In this document: in pieces, positions 53,973 to 62,121 of the stretch
How positions within the stretch are numbered: position 1 is the first letter of the stretch
Layout: every line of letters starts with the position of its first letter
NCBI RefSeq assembly: GCF_016802725.1
Contig: NW_024105253.1
Span: forward strand, 19,700 to 83,699
Reading direction: 5' to 3'
DNA from: Solenopsis invicta
Taxonomy: Eukaryota; Arthropoda; Insecta; Hymenoptera; Formicidae
DNA: 64,000 nt
Program-made: the position numbers and the translations under genes
The notes under the pieces: generated by a model
The model's input: the letters and a program-made list of their open reading frames with translations, nothing else
What the model was told of the DNA's origin: nothing
Database searches by the model: none

Positions 53973-56900
53973 CGCAAAATTTAGAAGAATTGGGAGAAAT
54001 TTTAACGAAAATTTGGCACAACATTCCGCAAGATCGTATTGCAAGATGTATAAATATGCGAGAACGCTTGCAAGCAGTAATTGATCAGAGAGGAAGAAAT
54101 ACACACTATTGAACACTCATGCGCGCGTGCGCGCATACACACACACACACACACAGCAGAGAGGGTTTGGAGTCATTAAATACCGCAGAAGTGACGAACT
54201 GTGGGGTCCTTATCTCTGCTGTGATACACACACACACGCACATGCACACGCACACACATAGACACACACACGCGCGCGCGCGCATACGCACACGCACACG
54301 CACACGCACACGCACACGCACACGCACACGCACACACACACACGATGTTCAAATATCCGACCGGCAACCTCCACGTGGTGCATATTGGGTAATGCTAATG
54401 TCGGCGATAGACGTCATTTTTCAGAAAAATGTACTGTAAAAAATGTGTTTCTTCGAAGTCTTGTAACTCGGTCAAAAAAAATCGTAGAAAAAATTTAAAA
54501 AAAGGCATTTTGTAGAAAAAATCTCACACTTTATGGCACTTGCATTGGATTTGTCGAGAAAAAATTTTTTATTGAGCTACAGGCTGTTAAAAATACGTAA
54601 TTTCAAGAAAAAAACAGTGTATCTTTTTCGGGGCATAGTACTAAGAAATTGGAAAAATTTTTGAAAACCATTAATAACATGTTAAAGCTGAAACTTCGAG
54701 CTTTAAAATGGTTTTTTGATTTTTTGTCTACGATGATTTTTCACGGAGTACGGATATCATTTGTAAAAAATGCAGGTTTAGCTTCAAAGTAGCGTAACTC
54801 GGTCAAAAAAAATCGTAGAGAAATTTTAAAAAAAGCACTTTGTAGGCAAAATGTTGTAGTTTATGAAGCTTTACTTGAATTGTTCGAAAAAAATTTGTTG
54901 GTCGAGCTGCAAAGTGTCAAAGATACGAAATTTTAAGGAACAAAACAGGGTGTGCTTTTTTACTGCATAAGACAAGGAAGTTAAAAGAATTTTGAAAATC
55001 TGCTGATAGAGCGTTAAAGTTGGATCTTCAAGCTTCAATATGCTTTTTTTATTTTTTATCTACGATGATTTTTCACCGAGTTACAGTCATTTGAAAATAG
55101 CCTAATTTTTGGTGTCTGGAAAGTGTTCCCTATTTTTTTTTGAGTAGTGTATATATATATATACAGGGTGTTTCAGAAAGCTCACATCCTATTTTAAGAG
55201 CGGATTCTTTGGAAAATTCTAAGAAGAAAATACTAATACAAAAATGTCGAAGGTATAATGGTTTTCAAATTATTCGCGATTAAAATTTACGAATCACTGA
55301 GCTGACATTTTGCGCGCTCAGGCATGATGACATGACAAAGGTACCACAAGGGTACCTCTTGACATTGAGGTTGTCATATAAATACGCAATGACATTTATA
55401 TTAAGAAATTACTACTATAAGAAACATATTTGTACATTACATATGCACAATTAATGTTTTCAACAAAATATCAATTTAATAACAAGATGTTACGATCCGC
55501 CCCAAGGAGGAGCGCCCCGGGTACTCCCGGGGGGTCGTCTTATGGCGCGAGCACCGGAAATGTAACATCCGGTGCACTGGCCTCCAGCCCTCTACACACC
55601 CATACGGGGGAGCCATCAAGGGTTCGCCCAGTATGGGTCCCCCGCCTCCGACAGCGGGGGCACCGTCACGGGTGGCGCCACCCGAGGGGCCCCACGGACG
55701 GGTCGGGCAACGGAAGCGACGCCCCTTCCGCACTCTAGCCGCCGTGGCGACCAGCACGTCCACCCAGGGGGGTGACTACTCCCCTGGGGGGACAAGACTC
55801 CGGCCCGGCACCCGCTTCGGAAGGGACGCCGTTGCGGAATGCCGGGCCAGCCAACACCGCCCCGGGCCCCGCCTCGGAGTATTTCCGAGCGGCCCCAGAG
55901 CCAGTCCAGCCCGTGACCTCGGGGAGGGTTTCCCACGAGGAACGCGTTGGACCGTCCTCCACCGCTCCGACCCTGCGCCGGAATAAGTCCGGGCGGCTCG
56001 GAGACGGTCCAGCCCGCTGGGTCCGGTTGACACCGGGGCCCCAGCGGCCCGTCTCGTTCAGATGAGGGCAGCGAGGGGCTCCGTTCCGGGACAAGTTCCT
56101 TCACAGAAACTCCTCGCCGCTGTCCACACACGCCCTCGGCCCTGCCTCGGAATAGTCCGAGCGGCCCGAGGGCCGCCCCGACCCGATGCATCGGGGAGAG
56201 TTTCCCACAATGCACGCGCCGGGACACCCCCGCCGTTCCGGCCCTGCCCTGGAATACGTCCAGGCGGCCCGGAGACGGCCCAGCCCGGCGGGTTCAGTAA
56301 CACCGAGGTCCCACCGGCCTGTCCTACCCTTGAGGACCCAGCTCTTCCCGTGCCAGGACGCGAGCCGTGAAAACGACACCGTCCCCAGACACAGGGATCA
56401 CCAGCCCCTCCTTCTCTCGTGCCCGCCGCGCCAAGACGTTTTGGGCACTGCAACTGCCTTCTGGAGGAAGGCAGATGCCTTCCCGGTGACCTCTTAGACC
56501 CTCCATCTCTCCTCGCCCGAAGGCGACTCGAGGAAGAGGGCAGCCCCCTCATCACGTCAAGGTGGGTCACCATCGAGGGGGCTTTCTACAGTCCTGTTTG
56601 GAACCACAGGTTCTAAATTAGACCATCTTCTGATCCTAATCAAGCACTTCTATTTTTACCCACTGTTAGATAGAATTTTAATAGATTTTAATATATTTTT
56701 TTTAGTATTAAGTAAAATCAAGCAATTTGATAGTCAAAAATAAAATTAAGAAAAAAAATTAGTGACCGTTTATATAATTAGATGTTTCCTGATTATGTTA
56801 TGATATAATTATTATATAATTAGAGTTGTAATTAAAATTCAATTATTCCGAGTGTATACTCATAATATTTTATTAATTCAACATTTTTAGGACCAAATTT

Positions 56901-57900
56901 GATCGACGGAATACTAGTGCTACGATCAGATTGCAATTATGATGTAAAAGTTCGATTTGAACATGAGTTTTTTCGAACTTAGAGACAAATTTTATAATAA
57001 ACTCTAAAAGTGATCACAAAATGCTTGATATTTTCGAATTCTATTTTTTTAGTTATCTTAAGTCAATTACCTTTCAAAATTTTATTACCTTTTAAATAAC
57101 GATTTATATGTATACAAAAATTTTTTTTTAATTTTTACACAATGGCTGAAAATACATATTTGCATCATACTATGAATGTTATGACAAAGAACAGTTGAAG
57201 TACTGTCATATATTCGGTGTGTTATGAAGACTTTACATTATAAATGGCACGCATATCTGCATAACCATATTTATTTAAATTAAAAAGGTTCTATTTGGAA
57301 TACGGTCCGGTTTAGCCCACTATTCCTTATATATTATAGGCAGCCGCGGCAGGGGGCACGATAAGAAGGAAGAAGCAGCAATTGTTGTCTTACCTACCTC
57401 ATTTTGCTGTCTGCCGCATCTGCCAATGGTTTGACGACAGACAGGCGGTCCCCGCGTGCGGTGGTTAAGGAAAGCATGTGCTCATTTGCCGATTATATTA
57501 ATTTCTATCTCTGTAACTATTGCGAATTTTGAAAAATGGTGAAAGACATTTCTTCTTAGTTTTACTTGCTCTATCAATCCACGAGAGCACAAGTAAATAT
57601 TTTCTGACATCCTGTATATGTGTATATAAAAATTTTTATCGGGTATTGTTTTCGTCTATAACAAAAGTTATTTTTTCTAGACAATAAAGTATGGGCGTAC
57701 AGATTTATGGAGATTTATGGTGCTTATATATTTGACCCATTTATTGGACTCCCATCAGTCGATAGTTATTTTTTTTCAAGTGGATGTTTAATGACTTATT
57801 GGTATTTGAGAGATAAAACAAACAAAATACTGACTAAGCCAGTAAGATGCAGGGAAAAATTAACAGAATTTTTTATCCATATAATAAAAAGATTTCTTCG
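38258..57900 (+). CDS. NRF-6-like ('nose resistant to fluoxetine') membrane protein gene, 5' part
   Basis: Six exons give about 400 residues, in frame across every junction (phases 1, 0, 2, 1, 1, 2). Domains in order: signal peptide (FIWYICANLVALLCVSV), the luminal NRF domain with conserved Cys (TTCGKELQDF, DSSGGFKPGF, GSRSQCLDT, GFCLPASCST), a membrane segment (IGLGLCFMTTIGTIY), then the start of the acyltransferase-3 domain (CFSAYTNTKKLF, AIHGLKFINMCF, SVDSYFFSSGC). Family members usually have 650-750 residues, so one third or more lies right of the window. The genes act in membranes, probably in lipid transport or acyl transfer. Introns 1 (7.2 kb) and 5 (10.3 kb) are transposon-filled; introns 2-4 are 70, 156 and 757 bp. 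No exon is damaged. Confidence 0.92.
38481..38992. other. Start of NRF-6-like intron 1
   Basis: AT-rich, no gene. A (TG)n-like run with the word AGGGTGTTCCAAAATGGTCAGAC near 38957-38980 may be one end of a separate TA-flanked element. Confidence 0.5.
38993..39715. repeat. Left terminal repeat of the Penelope-like element
   Basis: Pairs with 44669-45143 (outer part, to about 39465) and 41170-41424 (inner part, from about 39470). Contains ATTTCGACTTATTTTGAGTC / CACTGAAGATGACTC words. Confidence 0.85.
39910..41150 (-). pseudogene. Penelope-like reverse transcriptase and GIY-YIG endonuclease, broken
   Basis: The RT shows RLEPGHKLISLDVVSLFTNI (first Asp), LVLDSTYFSFGNNF, SPVIADLVMQDLE and FKYVNDMVM, where the usual catalytic YVDD reads YVND. 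After a stop (TGA in the Trp of D-YHKPTFSGRYLNFLS, near 40588) comes KRGTIMGIVDRAFLLSD. The endonuclease reads NVVYKIMCKDCDASYVGQTG, RKLKIRITEHRNHIK and ends at 39910. The N-terminal part of the RT is cut where the right terminal repeat begins. Telomerase-related RT plus GIY-YIG is unique to Penelope-like elements. Confidence 0.9.
41170..41424. repeat. Right Penelope terminal repeat, inner part
   Basis: Inverse of 39470-39715: AACATGACAAGCTTTGATG, TTCAACGACTCATTTG, TTTAGTCCGTATTTATGTA and GTCTTTGCGTRTGGCGTTGA words match. Breaks off at TA before TCAAGAGGCGCGG. Confidence 0.85.
42045..42710. repeat. Large trinucleotide-repeat block (GAC/GGC)n
   Basis: About 560 bases of (GAC)n and GACGGC mixtures with regularly placed ACGCGCGGTAACGACG or CGCGATAACGACG spacers, then (GGC)n from 42605. 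The long Arg/Ser/Val/Asp frames on both strands are by-products. Confidence 0.92.
43566..44664. repeat. 1.1-kb palindrome with repeated AACCCAAGTGGTA motifs
   Basis: Left arm 43566-44095 and right arm about 44126-44664 are near-perfect inverses around a loop at GGCGCTGCTAGATGTCTAAA. The motif AACCCAWGTGGTA or a variant (ATGCAAGTGATA, ACCTAAGTGGATG) occurs seven or more times per arm, about every 35-110 bases; two more copies lie to the left (43305, 43399). Non-coding. Confidence 0.85.
44669..45143. repeat. Right Penelope terminal repeat, outer part
   Basis: Inverse of 38993-39465, including TTTTGTGAGTGTATACTTTG, GATGAGGACTACTAAAGCC (reversed) and GCGCTGACTCTCATTGGCC. Confidence 0.85.
45144..45636. 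other. End of NRF-6-like intron 1
   Basis: AT-rich, no gene or element recognised. Confidence 0.5.
45637..45878 (+). CDS. NRF-6-like exon 2
   Basis: Acceptor TTTTTAG ends at 45636. The split codon ATT joins exon 1 to give KILDSSGGFKPGFLYGNNYW, the strongly conserved family motif. Ends with MFTE before GTAAGT at 45879, phase 0. Confidence 0.93.
45949..46139 (+). CDS. NRF-6-like exon 3
   Basis: Acceptor CTTAG ends at 45948; codes DVITLGFCLPASCSTSNLSF and on to GGAFLYI. Donor GTACGT at 46140, phase 2. Contains the paired Cys of the NRF domain. Confidence 0.93.
46296..46396 (+). CDS. NRF-6-like exon 4 (membrane segment)
   Basis: Acceptor TTTACAG; the split codon gives Cys. Codes the hydrophobic CIGLGLCFMTTIGTIYDIF, followed by a Lys-rich stretch. 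Donor GTAAGT at 46397, phase 1. Confidence 0.9.
46578..46872. mobile_element. Foldback element in intron 4 (about 295 bp)
   Basis: TAAGGCCAGTGAGACGA and its inverse form the ends, with pairing running on into the flanks (ATTTACAAATTAATGAG / TTTATTAATTTGTAATT). Both arms carry CACTGAAGA...GAGTCGAAACGTATGTGT, a motif of the same type as in the Penelope terminal repeats at 39085-39140 and 45000-45040, so it may be a Penelope-derived non-autonomous element. Confidence 0.75.
47154..47381 (+). CDS. NRF-6-like exon 5
   Basis: Acceptor TTTTAG ends at 47153. Codes DIKDVSREIRTEVNLPLYEK, then CFSAYTNTKKLF, AIHGLKFINMCF and a membrane segment ending VDSI. Donor GTAAGT at 47382, phase 1. Confidence 0.93.
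47650..47960 (-). pseudogene. Mariner transposase C-terminal remnant
   Basis: Decayed translation LHDNVPFHKSLIVRQFFAKN, then PPYLLDLTPCDFFIFPK and LLNRCNKCIEAKDDYFK. It keeps the second and third catalytic Asp positions but has at least three stops. The N-terminal half is absent. Confidence 0.8.
48155..49114. mobile_element. Inverted-repeat element (about 960 bp)
   Basis: Ends CTAATAGCACAGGGACGT and ACGTCTTGTGCTATTAG. The left part has repeated GGACGTC / CCTGTGGACGTC words. The inner part 48500-48850 is homologous to 61600-61930. No transposase. Confidence 0.7.
48500..48850. repeat. Dispersed repeat, copy 1
   Basis: Shares with 61600-61930 the words CAAGCGGTCA, CTTGACYTCYG, TATAAAATTATAGT, CAAATGCGRATTAGC-like and CTGGAATAACTTTT in the same order. 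Confidence 0.75.
49170..49940. mobile_element. Foldback element (about 770 bp)
   Basis: Ends GTCTACAAAAAAAATTTTC and the inverse. Arms pair through AAATTTATTTGGACCGGAGTAG, CTGAATCCGAATCCAGG and AATGGCGGATTCA. Centre non-coding. Confidence 0.8.
50257..50455. other. Intron 5 spacer
   Basis: AT-rich; nothing recognised. Confidence 0.5.
50456..50463. repeat. hAT target-site duplication, left
   Basis: GTTATAAA, repeated at 52798-52805. Confidence 0.8.
50464..52797 (-). mobile_element. hAT transposon (2.3 kb) with 8-bp duplication
   Basis: Terminal inverted repeats TAAAGCTGGGAATTATATG and, at the right end reversed, TAAAGCTGGGATTATATG, flanked by GTTATAAA on both sides. The 8-bp duplication and the YARNG-like start fit the hAT superfamily. 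Subterminal regions are rich in ATATGCA words. It holds a two-exon transposase with one frameshift. Confidence 0.9.
50738..52277 (-). pseudogene. hAT transposase with CGGBP1-like N-terminus, one frameshift
   Basis: Exon 1 (52277-52179) starts MPKSNSLLSLWIKDYPELY and has CKYC; donor GTAAGT. Exon 2 starts at 52121 after TTTTAG with VSCDKKFQMTQHLGTSLHK, completing a BED-type C2-H2 zinc finger. The next part (SANIPLAKLDNTMFKTFLGKY) resembles the region after the finger in vertebrate CGGBP1. The catalytic domain has YIIVDETTDTCGRYIANLL and IHVTCLAHGVNRIAEE. A one-base shift near 51437 separates it from the last frame, which ends in the hAT dimerisation motif TSVDVERSFSAYKQILSNRR. About 490 residues in all. 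Confidence 0.88.
52806..53061. repeat. AT-rich spacer with (TA)n
   Basis: (TA)n tracts from about 53006, with an early CACTACT next to TATATA at 53032, a possible scar of a Tc1 end one repeat before the actual start at 53062. Confidence 0.6.
53866..53969. repeat. (TG)n(TC)n microsatellite
   Basis: TG repeat followed by TC repeat; the TC part is not present in the copy at 32420-36200. Confidence 0.9.
53970..54112 (+). pseudogene. Tc1 transposase C-terminal tail
   Basis: Encodes PQNLEELGEILTKIWHNIPQ and the following residues to NTHY and stop, nearly identical to the end of the enzyme at 35006-35151 (one Glu to Lys change and Gly to Arg near the end). Confidence 0.92.
54225..54344. repeat. 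(AC)n/(ACGC)n microsatellite
   Basis: Mixed CA, CG and CACACG repeats at the place of the (AC)n tract of the complete Tc1 copy. Confidence 0.9.
55489..56590. repeat. GC-rich island with two degenerate ~275-bp units
   Basis: Begins with TGTTACGATCCGCCCC, like the LTR starts elsewhere in the window, so it may be a GC-rich LTR fragment, but no matching CGTAACA end follows. Two related units (about 55868-56075 and 56145-56355) share CCGAGCGGCC, GGGGAG.GTTTCCCAC, CGGAGACGG and AGCCCG words. Frames of 60-203 residues exist in all six frames, Arg/Gly/Pro-rich and without recognisable motifs, as expected from base composition. Confidence 0.5.
56591..57326. repeat. Dispersed repeat family R, copy 1
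   Basis: Similar over about 700 bases to 62330-63058: AATTCAATTATTCC.AGT, ACTCATAATAT.TTATTAAT, GCTACGATCAGRTTGCAAT, AATCACAAAAYATTTGATATTTT and GACTTTACATTATAAAT words in order. Ends include ATTTGGAA / TTCCAAAT, probably terminal inverted repeats. Confidence 0.75.
57681..57900 (+). CDS. NRF-6-like exon 6
   Basis: Acceptor TTTTTTCTAG ends at 57680. Codes DNKVWAYRFMEIYGAYIF, PSVDSYFFSSGCLMTYWYL and KLTEFFIHIIKRFLR. The SVDSYFFSSG string corresponds to the SVD-FF-SG motif of the acyltransferase-3 domain. Donor GTATGT at 57901, phase 2. No further exon was recognised up to 64000. Confidence 0.92.
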
Positions 57901-58241
57901 GTATGTTTTTTCATTATGTTGATTTACGTGTTATAAATTCTTATAGCAAAAAACGTCACTGTGATTTTATATAGATGTTGTTTTATAACAAATAATTATG
58001 TCACAATAATATTACAATGTCATAGTAACATATGAATGTCCACTTTATTACAAATGTGTTGTCGCTATAATATCATTACAATATAAAAATGTTACAGTAA
58101 TGACAGGTTTGATTTTGTCGAATATGTGAACAAATTTACGGCAAATGTTGGGTAATTTTTGAAAAATATATAACTTTTTTAAAATCATAATAGAAAATTG
58201 ATTCAAAAAGAACTTAAAGTTCAAGGATATATAATATATAT
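57901..58241. other. Start of NRF-6-like intron 6
   Basis: AT-rich, no gene or element recognised. Confidence 0.5.
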
Positions 58242-60125
58242 TGTCACGTACTTTTCCGACGCCGGAGAGCAGCGGCGAAATACGCGATCAAACAAGGTAG
58301 CGGAGACGCTACACGAAGCGCGCAAGAGAGCGACGAGAATTCCGATAGCTATATTCCAACCAAATCGCGAAATTGGGCGCCAGACGCGATTACACCGGTC
58401 GCGTCGCCGGGTTCATTCCACGCTAAACGCCAATTCGTATCACGCGATAACTCGTCACCCAAAACGCGAAATCGTCACTCGCACGCGGCCAGCTAGCTCC
58501 TCTAACCGGTAGAGGGGGGGGGGAAGCGGAGACAGGGACGAAGCGGCTCTCTTACTGGAGGAGACGGGTAGGCGAGAAATCAGCCGAGTCAGGCCGATAC
58601 AACAGAGAAAGAACACATGTATGCAGTGAAAAATAGCGATGGCATACAATCAAATAAAAAAAAAACGGTTAGCGTAGTAAAGAAAAGCAACGAGATAAGG
58701 AGTTGACAACAGAAATTAGGAAGCCGGACGCGGGAACTATCTCGACTCAGACCATAATTACGCGACACGCGCCGATCACGACGACTGGTCCTGCGCGAGG
58801 CGCGACAACCAATCACGCGCGCTCTGACCGGCGCGGCGAGAACGCGAACGCAGAGCCTCCGCTAAGGCGAGCCACGCGATTCCACGACAAAAGTGAACAT
58901 TAAAATCCGCGCCGGCGACAGCGCAATCGCCGGAACCACGCTACAAAATTAATACAACACGCACGCCGTAACAACGCACCGATAGCCCGAGCGGCCGTGC
59001 GATCACGACCGAGACACGACTCGCACACGTGCGCGAGGGCTTTGCGGCTTCCCGGGAAGCCGGTCGTCCGCGAACCTCCACGGCGGGACAGCTAAAACAC
59101 ACGCGGCAGCCGACAGCTGGATGCCTCGACGAGGTCTCGCGCTTGAGGTGGAGAGCCAGCCAAACACCAAGAAGCAAGGTGCGTTCAATCGCCTCGCGGC
59201 GGACGCACTCGCACACAAACCTAATGGCTCCACCTCAGAACGCGAGCCGGTCGACACCGACAGCTCGTGGCTTTACACGAAGGTTAGAGGGTTACCTCGA
59301 CTTCCGCACGGTCCTCCTCCGGGTCCTCGGGTGTCCTCAACTCGCTCCGACGACGCTCGCCAAAGCCGGGCACTCCTTCTGATAGCGGACACGCCGATAG
59401 CCGACCGATAGCTCGCACTCGCTCGCTCTTTTCCGCACACGCACGCAGTCGAACGGGTCGCACGCAAAAGCCGAGAGGATCGCGTTCAATGCGCGATCGA
59501 TGAGCGCTACCCCTCCTACAGGGTGCGCGATATCCTTGCGCCTAGCGGCGCGGCCTATCAGCGGCCGCCCTTATCTAACCGTGACGTCACGGCAGCGCAG
59601 TGTTGGGTCTCCGCAGGTGTCGTGCGGTCCCCGTCGGCATCCGACATCCTCGTTGTTCTCGTCGTCCCTGCGGACGACCGCAGCAGAATTTTCCCAGCGA
59701 CGACTCTTCGCCGCTACATTCCTTAATGGACAGCCGGCATTCGACGGCCCTCGTCCTGGCCGTTCGTCCGCCCCAGCCTGTCCATCAGCTGTGCCATTCG
59801 CGAGCCTCCCTTGCGCTTAGCTGTCGCCACGTCTTATCTCCTCCTCTCCGTCGGCGTTTTCCGGTGCGCCGGCCCTGGACGATCGCTCTCTCCTTTCCCG
59901 GTCGCTGTCCGTCTCCCTCGCCGCTGCTGGTCCTTCGGCGGCGTTTGTCGAGGTGCCCGCGGTTACATAAAAGAAGCCGCGAATGATTAAATAAAATAAC
60001 ACGCAACGCAATCCCGCTGAAGATTTCGCTCTCTCGTTGAGTGCCCGGCCCGGTCGTTCGCGCCTCCTCGCGCTACGCTTAGGCGGAGGACGAAGTGGCG
60101 AGGCAGCTAAAACTGCCACGTCACA
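58242..60125. mobile_element. Probable solo LTR, GC-rich (1.9 kb)
   Basis: Begins TGTCACGTAC and ends CCACGTCACA, i.e. TG...CA with an inverted TGTCACGT/ACGTCACA, between ATAT on both sides (4-bp duplication or chance in AT DNA). The sequence is GC-rich in an AT-rich intron. Only Arg/Ser-rich overlapping frames are found, none with a domain. A solo LTR formed by recombination of a Gypsy-like element is the simplest reading. Confidence 0.55.
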
Positions 60126-60522
60126 ATATATATATATATATATAAATGTTCCATTGATTTGGATTCATATTTTAATGTTAATTTTGCAACATAAGCAATG
60201 TTTATTTCTATGAATAGATAAAATTAACGGACGGAATTTTTAAGCTCCAGTTATGTGACTTTAATAAATTTTAACACAAATTTATTATCAAAAAGTAAAA
60301 ATTACGTCTTCATATTTTTTTTTAAACTAGCTGCAACATTTCTATAATAACCAAATACTTTTATTAATAAAAAATTAAAAACTACATATATCGTGCAAAT
60401 ATATTGATAAAATAAAATATTATAAGAAATATAAAAATTACTTATTTCCAATTTTAGCACCTTTGTGTGCCAAGGAGTCAGTCGTGTACTGTGAATTTTT
60501 TACACTGACCTGTACTAGTGTA
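60126..60522. other. AT-rich spacer
   Basis: (TA)n at the start, then AT-rich sequence without recognisable content. Confidence 0.5.
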
Positions 60523-61452
60523 CGAGGTGTGTTCAAAAAGTAACGGGAATTTTTTAATTTTGCGAGTTTGGAGAGTCCGACAGTCAAATTTTTTTTTTGT
60601 TTATGTTGGTATACATGCCCCTGAAGTATGCTGAAATGTTGAGCTGTATTCATTGTTTACTTTGTCTGTGGCAGCCGCTAAGGTTACACGTGTTTTTATG
60701 AGCTCGGCGATTTTCGTTTCTGAAAAAAAATGGATCAAAGAATTTGTATCAAATTTTGCGTAAAAAATAACATAAAGTGTAACAAAGTGTGTGAAATGTT
60801 AACATGGGTTTACGGATATGACGTCGAAACTAAGGCTCAATCGTCTCAGTGGAGACATTCTGGCTCGGCAAGACCGAAAAAGGCTCGACAAGTGCGGTCG
60901 AACGTGAAAGTTATGCTCACTGTGTTCTTCGATTTTAATGGCATAGTGCATCATGAATTCTTGCCACGAGGTCAAACGATCAATAAGGAGTACTACCTAC
61001 AAGTTCAACGCCGTTTACGTGAAGCGATCCGAAAAAAACGCCCGAATTTATGGAAAAACAATTCATGGCTTTTGCACCACGATAATGCACCTGCTCACAC
61101 TTCATTGCTTGTTCGTGAATTTTTGGCCAAAAACAATACTGTAATGATGCCCCAGCCTCCATATTCGCCAGACATGGCTCCGTGTGACTTTTTCCTATTT
61201 CCAAAAATAAAGAGAACCTTAAAGAGCCGTTGTTTTACAAGCATAGATGACATTAAAAGCGTATTGCTGAAAGAGCTAAAGGCTATCCCAAAGATCGAGT
61301 TTGAGAAGTGTTTCGGGGATTGGAAGAAGCGCTGGCATAAGTGCATAATATCTAATGGTGACTATTTTGAAGGCGACAACATTAATGTAGACGAATAAAT
61401 AAATATTTTTTTCAAAAAACGAAAATTCCCGGTATTTTTTGAACACACCTCG
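60523..61452 (+). mobile_element. Mariner element, internally deleted (930 bp)
   Basis: TIRs CGAGGTGTGTTCAAAAAGTA (left) and inverse (right), next to TA. Same ends as the mariner at 25244-26565 but a different internal TIR part (AACGGGAATTTTT). It lost the middle of the N-terminal domain. Confidence 0.92.
60730..61398 (+). pseudogene. Mariner transposase lacking part of the DNA-binding and catalytic domains
   Basis: One open frame of 222 residues: MDQRICIKFCVKNNIKC...EMLT joined directly to WVYGYDVETKAQSSQW. About 130 residues with most of the helix-turn-helix and the first catalytic Asp (GDES) are missing, without loss of frame. The second and third Asp (HHDNAPAHTS, DMAPCDFFLFPK) and the C-terminus are intact. 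It cannot cut DNA but could still be translated. Confidence 0.93.
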
Positions 61453-62121
61453 TATGTACGCAACGTGGGAAATTTTGCTCGGACGCGAGTGACCGCATAA
61501 CGCTGGTATAAAGGGTTAATATCATGAACAATTTTTTCTTGACATCAAATAAAATAATAATAAAAATTCTCTTTTTTTTAACTGTCTGGTGTAGCTTTGG
61601 AAAAGTTTTTTTCTACAATTTTTTTGAAATTTTCCAAGCGGTCACTCGTTCAAGTCATAGCTGCACCAAACGTTACTTGACTTCTGCGAACAGATTCCTA
61701 ATGATTATCTATGAATACTTTGTGTTAATACATGTATATCACGGATAATTGAAGCATACTATTTATATAAACGTATATAAAATTATAGTATTTTAGTGAT
61801 TTTTACAAATGCGAAATAGCCTCTGGAATAACTTTTTTGTTATTCGTTTAAATAAGAATACATCTAAAAGAAAGTCAATATGATACATTAATTAAATTAA
61901 ATATATAAAATTTTTATTTTTTAATTTTAAATAATTATTTCAATTAATGTAAAATAAATATTCAATAAACATTTTTTATATTGTTATTTAAAAAATAATT
62001 GTTATGAAATAAATACTAAAATAATGATGAATTAATGTTAATAATAAATATTACTTTAAAACATTAGGTCAAATAATTAATTAATGTGAATTAATATTAA
62101 ATAATTGTTAAATGTACATAT
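61453..62121. repeat. AT-rich segment with dispersed repeat, copy 2
   Basis: The part 61600-61930 is homologous to 48500-48850 inside the element at 48155-49114. The rest is AT-rich without a gene. Confidence 0.6.

Larger units (their letters stand above)
53062..55149. mobile_element. Tc1-family deletion derivative (2.1 kb)
   Basis: Same ends (CACTACTCAAAA...) and same ~800-bp terminal repeats as the element at 32420-36200, TA-flanked. Between the arms only the last ~47 codons of the transposase remain (53970-54112, from PQNLEELGEI to the stop), next to (TG)n(TC)n and (AC)n tracts. It is non-autonomous but has both ends, so the intact enzyme at 34138 could in principle move it. Confidence 0.9.
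55162..57614. mobile_element. Possible old foldback element split by later insertions
   Basis: Left end CAGGGTGTTTCAGAAAG after TA and right end TTTTCTGACATCCTG before TA; inner words AAGAAGAAAATAC / ATTTCTTCTTAG and TTTCAAATTATTCGCG / TTGCGAATTTTGAAAAA also pair. The middle is occupied by a GC-rich island and one copy of another repeat family. Confidence 0.45.

Noticed and set aside
55430..56616. Many frames of 60-203 residues in all six frames
   Set aside because: High GC content removes stop codons; the translations lack motifs and overlap each other in all frames.
58198..60119. Arg/Ser-rich frames on both strands
   Set aside because: Same composition effect in the GC-rich LTR-like segment; no domain or start context favours one frame.
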